A stretch of DNA of 64,000 nucleotides from NCBI GenBank assembly GCA_949825025.1, contig OX463781.1:5001370-5065369 (forward strand), given 5' to 3'. The DNA is from Siphlonurus alternatus. Lineage: Eukaryota > Arthropoda > Insecta > Ephemeroptera > Siphlonuridae. Below the pieces are notes generated by a model that was not told where the DNA came from, did no database searches, and worked only from the letters and a program-made list of their open reading frames with translations. Made by a program: the position numbers and the translations under genes. This document shows positions 56,690-64,000 of this stretch, piece after piece (positions within the stretch are counted from its first letter, which is position 1; the number at the start of each line of letters is the position of its first letter).

Positions 56690-57342
56690 AAATATTTCTA
56701 ACATGTTATGCTCAACAAGAGAAAAAAAGACGTAATCTCGTCAAAAATGGTGAAAAATAAGGGGAAATTAGACGATGGGAGAGCTTATGGGAATAAAAGA
56801 TGAAATTTATTTCAACTCGGAAGTGCTCACCACGTTTAGTGAGAGAAACGTGGATAAATTTCTGGATAATTCTTTCGTGAATATCGCCTATTGATGATGT
56901 CCTTATTTAAAATTATGTTCCTTCTTGAAAAGAAACAAACTAAAACTACCAATTAAATTTGAAATAACCAAAATTAAAGTGAATATTACATTTTGATGTA
57001 TTTTTAATATAATTTTAATACTTGATGGAATTTTGTGTATGATACATTTATCGTATTAATTATGGAAAAGGATTATCTTATAAGCAGCTTAGAATTGTTA
57101 ATCGCTTTACCTTAGTTTGTATACACTTGCAACGTTGGCAACTACAAATAAAATTTAGGTGGGGGAATTAAATAATCAAGATACTCCTGACCAAATTTAC
57201 TAAAGGAGGCTGTAAAGTGCTCACAGTATCTTAAGATTTGGAGAGGTTGTTTTGATTCAACGCACTCAAATTTAATTAATATTAAGTTGATACTTGGAGA
57301 TTACCTCAAGATAGCATCTGAAGTTTATCTTTGTGTAGTCCC

Positions 57343-57733
57343 TAGTTGAAAAACTACGCATTCATTTTATTCACACCTAAAGATAATCTTTTTACATATT
57401 TTTACATCGAAAATACATGATATTTTTACCTTCGCTCAAAGTGAGGATGAAATGTAGACAATGGGTGCGATTTACGAAGCAGTTAGCCAGGTTTCTAACC
57501 AGGTTTAACTATACCTGTTTTACGTGTTAAATTAACCACCTAGTTAAACGTGGTTAAGCGAAACGTAGTTAGAAACCTGGCTTCGTGAATCGCGGCCAAT
57601 ATTTCTAACATTTTATGCTAAATAAGAGAAAATAAACACTATTTTTCCTTCAGAAATAGTTTAAAATAGGAAGGAAAAGACAAGAAAGGGCGTTATAAAA
57701 GTAAATAAAAGATGAAGATTATTTCAACTCGGG
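57343..57733 (+). mobile_element. MITE-C copy 26, interrupted by F
   Basis: Both C ends are present, CCCTAGTTGAAAAACTACG and TTTCAACTCGGGG. F splits it at GTAGACAAT / AATATTTCTAAC, the same site as in copies 15 and 25. Confidence 0.9.
57463..57597. mobile_element. palindromic MITE F copy 5, nested in C
   Basis: GGGTGCGATTTACGAAGCAG, the core ACCTGTTTTACGTGTTAAAT and the end TTCGTGAATCGCGGCC. The right arm has a small deletion. Confidence 0.92.
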
Positions 57734-58660
57734 GAATTTTTTTTTTTTCCAGAACATGTGTTTGGTATAAAATAAAAATACGATTTTGTGTATTCATTTC
57801 ATTATATTATGAACTGATTGATTTTTTAATAGTCTCAATCAGAATGCAATTAGAATTTAATTATGTTCTGATGTCCTACATTTTTTTATAATTTTTAAGG
57901 TTAAATTATAATTATAATAAAAAACGGTTAAAAAATCAAAGAGAAATTTTAAAAAAAACATATAGAAACCCCATATTTCTATTTTAAAATTCATACACGT
58001 ATGATATCATATATCTCAAATATTACAATATTATTTATATAATGAAATAAGCATGTATAAAATAATTAATATACTCATTTAATGATGCGTGTAATTTGAA
58101 TCTTGATGATATTTTAAATTATATCACTACTCTATATATAACCATTGCAATTGCATCATGCTACACGAGTTGTTGAAAGGTTTGTATCCCGGTGTAACCC
58201 CCCCCCCCTGATAATGACCCCAATGAACCCCCCACATACCCCGGATTGCATGACCAACTCGACCATGCGAATCTAGTTTGTAGTTCGAGGTAGTAAAGTT
58301 TGCAAAGTTTAGCAAGTCATTAATTCTCTTTAATCTTGACAGATTTATTTGAATATATTACAGCCTATTAATAGTCATGAATTGAATCAATATAAAGGTT
58401 CATTTTGTATAATTCTATTGTGAAAAAAAAATTACTGAGATGCCATAAAAATGTCACAATTGATTTGTTTGGAAGTCATAAAAAAAAGGTTTTTTAATAT
58501 TTTCAATATAACAAAAAAATATTCATATTCACTCTATTGAATACAACTTTTTACATCAACTTTTTCAGCGTATTTTAAATTCAGATTTATTATTTGGTAC
58601 ATAAAGAAATTTACTTTATAACAAATTTAAGAAACATACTGTTTGAGGATTACATTAACG
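57734..58660. other. AT-rich sequence, no gene seen
   Basis: A C11 run and GC-richer segment at 58190-58290 stand out. Nothing else recognised. Confidence 0.4.
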
Positions 58661-58835
58661 TTAAGGTGCATTTTCATGGAGCGATGTCAAGCGGGGCTTG
58701 GTGAGAAAAGCGCACTTGCTTCAATCTCGTATGGCGGCCATGTTGGCGATAAAATTGCTCCTAGCAAGGCGAGGAAATCCAGATCCTCTGATTGGCTGCG
58801 GCACGTGATTTTTCCGCTTTCCCCCTTCCATAGAA
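58661..58835. mobile_element. foldback MITE E copy 2, right arm lost
   Basis: TTAAGGTGCATTTTCATGGA, AAAGCGCACTTGCTTCAATC and CTCGTATGGCGGCCATGTTG match E copy 1. The right terminus is missing. Confidence 0.75.
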
Positions 58836-59179
58836 ATTTAATGTACGTTTATAGGGAAAATCCACATAAGAAACGCTCTCATATTTTGCCAAAGAATTAT
58901 GACTTTGTGAAATTTTTAAGAACTTGAACAGACTATTCTATTCTATCAAAAGATTATTTATTGCATATTTGGACTCCAAATTATGCATTGTATTTTTTTA
59001 TATTTATTTCAATTTTGCATCATCCTTTTAAGATTGTTTTTAAAATTGCTGTGACGTCATAACCAAATAACATAATATTTAGTTTATTACCGATGCATGT
59101 TTAATATTTAAATTAATATGAAATCTCAGCATTTTGCAGCATGATTTTAAGAATGTTAGAGGATAATCTCAAAAAAATA

Positions 59180-59306
59180 TTGTGTAACTCACGAAGAAGT
59201 TACCCAGGTTTTTATTAACCACGGGTAACGTCAATGATTTAGGCAGGCAATAAACTTTCTTAAAAAAACTGATTATCTTATATATTCCTTCGTGAATCGC
59301 GCCCAA
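59180..59306. mobile_element. palindromic MITE F copy 6, diverged
   Basis: Ends GTGTAACTCACGAAGAAGTT and CCTTCGTGAATCGCGCCC, flanked by ATT and AAT. The interior is replaced. Not inside a C element. Confidence 0.7.
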
Positions 59307-59397
59307 TAGTTTTTCTCTTGGAGTATATTATTCAGTGTAATTATTGCAAATGTAATAGTATTTATTGTACGTTCCTCATTTTATAAATTTTTCACTT

Positions 59398-59636
59398 TAC
59401 CCCAGCATTTCCAAAATTGAGAGGTTTCAAAACGACCTACATTTCTTTTAAAGCGCAAAAAAGATGATGTAAAAGACTGTTCTGAAAGAGGAAAAATCTA
59501 ATTCTTTGCTTAGCAAAATTAGCAATGTATTTCTGCAATGAAATTAATGACAAAAAAAATGAAGAAGGTTTATTACAGGAATTTAACTATTTTGGGTCGT
59601 TTACCCCAACCCCCACCCCTAATTATGTTTGGTATA
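59398..59636. mobile_element. piggyBac-like MITE Q copy 3, diverged
   Basis: TACCCCAGCATTTCC and CCCCTAATTATGTTTGG mark the ends. Internal AAAACGACCTACATTTCTTT and GGGTCGTTTACCCC resemble Q. Confidence 0.6.
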
Positions 59637-59690
59637 ATCTAAGTATTACTAGATTAATATTAAATTACACTAGTATCACTTCAAATATGC

Positions 59691-60003
59691 CAATGAGATA
59701 TTAGAATGTGAAAATTTTAGTGGCTTAATCGAAAGAAGGTGTGAAAATATGGTACTGTGAATTTTTTCAGATTTTTCTGAGACCGGGAACTATTTTTAAA
59801 AAATTGTTGAAAGTCTATCTTGATGACGTCACAAGCGGCACTCTTTATGAAAAAAAGATAGGGCAGTGCCGCCCGTGACGTCATAAAATAGACTTTCAAT
59901 AATTTTTTAAAAATAGTTCCCGGTCTCAGAAAAAAATCAAAGTACCATATTTTTACCCCTTCTTTCGATTAAGCCACAAAAATTTTCACATTCTAATACC
60001 TCA
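59691..60003. mobile_element. foldback MITE A copy 9 (variant without B)
   Basis: Ends GAGATATTAGAATGTG and CACATTCTAATACCTC. Arms GAGACCGGGAACTATTTTTA with inverse, centre TGATGACGTCACAAGCGGCA with inverse. Its uninterrupted centre (AAAAAAAGATAGGGCAG) gives the empty-site comparison for A copy 2. Confidence 0.88.
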
Positions 60004-61094
60004 TTTTTTTTTTTTTTCTGTTTGAAAAAGACTCAAGTTCCAATTGCTGTTATTAAAGTATAATTTGGAAATTTTCTGTTATAATAAGAACACAATGAAC
60101 ACAAATCCCCGTGTTATTTAAACATAGAAGGCAAGAGGAATTATTTGAAATTTGGCTCATGCAGTTACACGCGACAACATGATTTTATCAATGTAATTAG
60201 GTGGGAAAAATTTCAGATGATAATCATGAACCATGTTTTCATGTCATTATTATTTTTCAAGAAAATCCTCTACTACGTACGTGTAATTTTAAAATTCAAG
60301 ATAGTTGAAGTAATAACAGTAAGCAGGAGTCAGCAAAAGATTTGACATGATTTCTGGATTGAAATAGAAGTAATTATATAATATTTTTTATGTGTGTGCA
60401 CGTGTATATTATTATAAAACACGCAAACATGCAAGAATTATTTAATGCATGGTACATACTGGGTTAACAAAAACAATGACAATGTATCCATTACGATTCA
60501 TTCATAGTCATTATTTCGTTATTGATTGTTTACTTTATTAATGTAGTATATATATTTCATCTAGTGTTTGAGAAATTAAATTTTTATTGACTTTTTGGAT
60601 GTCATGATTTGACTAATTTTTACTATTAATCTCCAAAGTATCAATATTTTAAAATATATAATTTTTTTCTAGTTTCTACACAAGTATTTCATAATTTGCT
60701 TGTCCCCTTCCTCCCCACAAATTGACTTACTTATATATATTATTTCTTTTTGCTATGAAGGTAAACTGAAAAGATATGAACCATCTATCATCTGTGAATA
60801 CTTGAATGGTGTCATTAACTCTTTCAAGTCTTATTTTTTATTATATTATATTTTCCTCATGAATACATAAAATCAAGTCAGAGGCAGGAAATTCACAAAC
60901 AGTCCAATAAGAACAATTCACTTCCCGAAGGTTGTGTAGCAAATTCCTGTAAACACACAATAATAAGAAAATAAACAATTAATGAAATAATACATAATAG
61001 TTAACAAACCAGAGAAAATAAATAAGCATATATAGTTTTAAATTTGTCCAATTTACATACTAAGCATATGAGCTTTTAATTTTGTATTATAAAA
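60004..61094. other. AT-rich sequence, no gene seen
   Basis: 60840-61080 could be the 3' UTR of the LINE remnant that follows. Otherwise nothing recognised. Confidence 0.4.
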
Positions 61095-61345
61095 TTATGA
61101 ACCTCTCAAGGATCTAATGTCAAGAGGTAACAAATTCCAAAGAGAACAAACTCTTTCATAAAATGACTTTTGGTGATCATCCGAGCTACCAAAAGGAGGG
61201 TTGTACAACAGACCACGTTTCTTACCTCTTCCAAATTATCGTTCATTAATTGTAATTAAATTTAAAGGCCGTTAGAAACATTTGTTGTCAATGCATCTCT
61301 TAAGGAACACAATATCAATTTGCATCAACAACTTTCTTTCAACGA
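61095..61345 (-). pseudogene. decayed C-terminal end of a LINE ORF2
   Basis: The minus-strand frame ending at the TAA at 61097-61095 reads GKKRGLLYNPPFGSSDDH, then QKSFYERVCSLWNLLPLDI. The FYERV..LWNLLP motif is typical of the C-terminus of CR1/Jockey-group reverse transcriptase ORFs. Upstream, the same frame gives DIVFLKRCIDNKCF but carries two in-frame stops (near 61237 and 61280). The catalytic part is absent. It is a different subfamily from the intact LINE at 27-31 kb, whose C-terminus reads differently. Confidence 0.65.
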
Positions 61346-61957
61346 AACTGAAAAAAAATCACTTTTTATGAAAATTTCTCGTGATGAAACATATTTTTAA
61401 ATTCAATCTTACAAATTAACTTGTTGTGTTCTGTTCTGTATAGTTAGATAATATACATTAAGTATTATGTACTTAATGATTTTTACTTTAATTTAATAAT
61501 CATCTGTATAATTTATTCCTACATTTTATAAATCAATAAATTAATTGAAAATAAAAAAATATTCTGCATTCATCATAACTGTCGATGCTTTATTTTTTAC
61601 CTCTTGATTTGAACAGACTTTGAATATTTTGTTGTCTCGAAGTCTGTTGCTAAGCGATATACATTATCAAGAAAATAAGGACACAGATGTGCGTGAAAAA
61701 TGGTGACAGTCGAGAAAAAGTTAAAGCCCAAGGGAAAATAATAAAAATATATTTTTTGTGCTGTATCTGTTTCTTGTTGTCAAATTCTTTTAGTTTATAT
61801 TATAAATATGATTGATATCATTTGCTGGATGAAAATTGTAAAAACTTACACTTTTTAAAGACGCGTTAAATATTGAAAGTTTGGAAATATATGAAAAAAA
61901 GTAAATTTTGCAGAAAAATTAAACAATATATTAATTTTGTGTAAATGTCTGTTGCTA

Positions 61958-62170
61958 CAGTCAAATTTAATGATATTTCCTCCAGAAGTAGCCGGAAGTG
62001 TAAAGTTTCTGACTTTTTTATTTGTTATTCAGCGCTGCCATTTCACATATAAATAAGCACTAGTACTGCAAACCCCTGTGCAAAGTTTCAAAACTGAATT
62101 TACAAACAGAATAGCTACAAAATTCACACTTCCGGCTACTTCCGGAGAGAATTTAAAATTAATTTGACTG
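61958..62170. mobile_element. mariner-like MITE W copy 3, complete
   Basis: A 213-bp element with termini CAGTCAAATTTAATGATATT and AATTTAAAATTAATTTGACTG flanked by TA on both sides. Subterminal AGAAGTAGCCGGAAGTGTAA pairs with CACTTCCGGCTACTTCCGG. A TA duplication and CAGT start fit Tc1/mariner. Confidence 0.9.
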
Positions 62171-62761
62171 TACATTTTTATAAATATCATTATATCGCAC
62201 ATAACCTCGTATTTTTGCGATCGTACGTTTCTTATTTAGAATAGATTCTAAATTTCTTATCATATATACGATATAGAGGACATAAAGGACCAAAAGATGG
62301 CGCTGGCGTCTAAAAAGTTTGCTCTTTGCATTGAGGATACGGCAATACCTATAGCATGGGGAGAATCACAAAAAATATCAAATTTTTATAGTAAAGAAAT
62401 CACTTACGATGTTGAAATATTTGTTTATATTTGTATTTTGTCCGAAAGTATTTGACAACTAATTATATGGTGTTGTCATTAATGTAAAATTATGCTGTGG
62501 CTGCTGACAGAGCATTTACTTCATGATTTTACAATGTGTATCATACACATCAATCCTCGCCAGACGCACGTAGTTCCAGGAGTTACCACTAGGTTCGCAC
62601 AAACTTTATGACGCCAATATGATACGAAGCTGTAAGTTGTGTGCTTGGCTGCACCAGATCGCATTGGTTTTTACTTTTTAAATCATACGTTGCGAAACCA
62701 TGCGGTCTATTGTGAGAGAGTTCTCAATCATGAACTTTTTTTCCCCCTAAATATATCGGTT

Positions 62762-63205
62762 CCCGAGTTGAAATAATTTAATATTTTATTCATTATTAAG
62801 ATCTCTTCTCTTCTAATTCCCTTCTAATTTGCATCATTTTAGACGAAAAAAGAGGGAAAAAGATTAGATCAACAGTCTTCTATTCTCCATTTTATCCTCA
62901 CTTTGAGTGATGAGAGAATAAGATGTGTTATTTAGGTAAAAATATTAGTTTTAGACGTGTAAAGGTGGATTCACATGGCCATTTTTATGATGCGACGCGA
63001 AGTGAATAACGCTCACTTATTGTAAGATTCATTGGCAGCCGGTGATTAAAACAAAGAGCATCGTAATTTAACGCGATATTCGCCACCGCCATTGCTAATT
63101 CGCTTGCCGCATAGGAATTCACAGCTTGTGTGACAAAATCGCGTCGCATCGCCGTTGTGGCCATCTGAATCTGCCTTAAGGGATGAGTTTGAGTCGTAAT
63201 ATTCG
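62762..63205 (-). mobile_element. MITE-C copy 27, interrupted by D
   Basis: It starts CCGAGTTGAAATAATTT and ends GGATGAGTTTGAGTCGTAAT. C sequence TTTTAGACGTGTAA / TAAGGGATGAG is split by D, with TAA repeated. Confidence 0.88.
62963..63176. mobile_element. MITE D copy 3, nested in C
   Basis: Termini AGGTGGATTCACATGGCCAT and, inverted, AGGCAGATTCAGATGGCCA. TAA lies at 62960-62962 and 63177-63179. It is in the opposite orientation to D copy 1 and inserted 8 bp from the equivalent site. Confidence 0.88.
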
Positions 63206-63699
63206 AATTATGTCTCCCATTGTAAAATGAATTTATATTTTGATTGAAATAAATACACACAATCTTTCCGTTAGCAAATCAGTCATGAGTGACGTTCCAT
63301 ATGCCGCGAAGTGTACCTACCAGGTAACAAGCATCGGTAGTGGCTTCCCAGTTTGAACTGTTGGTCAACTCTGGTTAGCTTCACGCTGTATGACTTCAGT
63401 AGTCCGGTAAGTACCAAGTGCACTTGACCAGCTTAACGTTGCGCTCGGTTGCATGCGAATACCAACTTGACTAAAGTTAGCAATGTAATGAGGGACTTGA
63501 ACTATATTGACTTCTCAACCGCAACCTAACTTATAGGAATTATAGTAGCCATAGAATTTTGTTACCAAAGTGAATTGTGGTGCTTTTATGTATGAAGGTG
63601 GATTTTTATTTATTTTTAAAGTAAGTGCACTTTTGCAATAATTAAAATTATTTTCTTACCATGAGAAATTTAATTGTTCATCATCAGAATAGATTACAT
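63206..63699. other. non-repetitive stretch, no gene supported
   Basis: Positions 63270-63540 are the most gene-like composition at the right edge, and a good donor-type sequence (CCG|GTAAGTACC) occurs at 63411. No matching acceptor or long frame was found. Confidence 0.3.
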
Positions 63700-63943
63700 T
63701 GCACTCTCAAAAATAGGTGTTTCACAAGGTGTTTCAAAATTGCCCCCTTAGTTAAGACACATTAAGTGTCTCAAAAAGTGACATTTGAAACACTTAAGGT
63801 TTTTCTGAAATACGTTAAGTGTTTTTAATCTTATTCTGAAACATTTTGTGAAACACAAGATGTGTCTTAACTAAGGGGACATTTTTTGAAACACTTTAGG
63901 CTTTCTGAAACACTTTGTGAAACACCTATTTCTGAGAATGTAG
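63700..63943. mobile_element. foldback element R
   Basis: Ends CTCTCAAAAATAGGTGTTTC and GAAACACCTATTTCTGAGAA are inverted. Inner phrases CCTTAGTTAAGACACAT and TGTGTCTTAACTAAGG pair. Many short AAACACTT repeats fill the arms. Confidence 0.85.
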
Positions 63944-63951
63944 CTAGAGTT

Positions 63952-64000
63952 AAGGACGATTTACATGTAGCAATTTCGAGCGGGTGCTAGAAAAGCGCAC
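63952..64000. mobile_element. foldback MITE E copy 3, cut by window end
   Basis: AAGGACGATTTACATGTAGC and GCGGGTGCTAGAAAAGCGCAC follow the left arm of E copy 1. Confidence 0.6.

Larger units (their letters stand above)
56268..56822 (+). mobile_element. MITE-C copy 25, carrying both G and F
   Basis: Starts near CCCTAGTCTTTAACTCATCC and ends TTATTTCAACTCGG. It is interrupted twice: by G at 56353-56494 and by F at 56537-56689. The C segment between them (TATTTCTTCCTCGCTCAAAG) is intact. Confidence 0.9.

Noticed and set aside
62985..63260. 91-codon minus-strand frame
   Set aside because: It reads through MITE D and its C host. Similar short frames arise in D copy 1.
63390..63420. Strong donor-like CCG|GTAAGTACC as end of a plus-strand first exon
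   Set aside because: No acceptor, promoter or meaningful open frame could be matched to it.

Overview
This window is a draft-assembly piece of a eukaryotic, almost certainly arthropod, genome. It is AT-rich, largely non-coding, saturated with short inverted-repeat transposons, and rich in long simple repeats ((CT)n, (GTCTCT)n, (TTTA)n, (TA)n). It has one 200-N scaffold gap at 24290-24489. The only host gene I can recognise is on the minus strand near the left edge. Two spliced exons (2164-2371 and 7886-7983) together encode the first immunoglobulin domain of a DIP/lachesin-type cell-surface protein, the partner class of the Dpr proteins in arthropod nervous systems. Its 3' exons lie left of the window and its signal-peptide exon was not found. 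Much of 8-64 kb may therefore be its long 5' intron or intergenic DNA. One further unassigned plus-strand exon candidate (40940-41059) has good splice sites.

The main autonomous element is a non-LTR retrotransposon (LINE) on the minus strand, about 27.28-31.74 kb. It has an ORF1 carrying about ten GC-rich 15-residue repeats, an uninterrupted endonuclease-reverse transcriptase ORF2, and a short (TAAA)n tail. A decayed C-terminal remnant of a second LINE lies at 61.1-61.35 kb, and LINE/SINE 3' tails occur at 4.1, 22.4 and 36.7 kb. SINEs fall into three head types: a tRNA-like family (SINE-J), a second tRNA-like SINE at 6.57 kb, and a 5S rRNA-like SINE (15.06-15.26 and 41.5-41.77 kb). They appear to share a common central body.

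Most of the rest is MITEs and foldback elements, named here by letter. C (about 27 copies, roughly 250-290 bp, termini CCCKAGTTGAAA) is the main one. A and B are foldback families that occur nested in each other. D has TAA target duplications and looks Harbinger-like. Y and G are palindromes found once each, and F is a family of about 130-160-bp palindromes. S is a nearly perfect 410-bp palindrome flanked by TTAA. Q is piggyBac-like (TTAA, CCCT ends), W is mariner-like (TA, CAGT ends), and M is hAT-like (8-bp duplication). H, I, E, L, P, R and T are further palindromic families. A large foldback element K (21.05-24.29 kb) has long arms with internal ~80-bp repeats, a 15-bp minisatellite at its left edge and the assembly gap at its right edge.

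The most notable organisation is who sits inside whom. At least nine C copies carry other elements. D, Y and S occupy the same TAA position in three different C copies, and F sits at one identical position and orientation in three others, which suggests a composite C+F element. A lies inside B at 32 kb, while B lies inside A at 34 kb. No CRISPR, operon, ribosomal operon or conventional tRNA gene is visible. All statements come from reading the sequence by eye; no similarity search was run.
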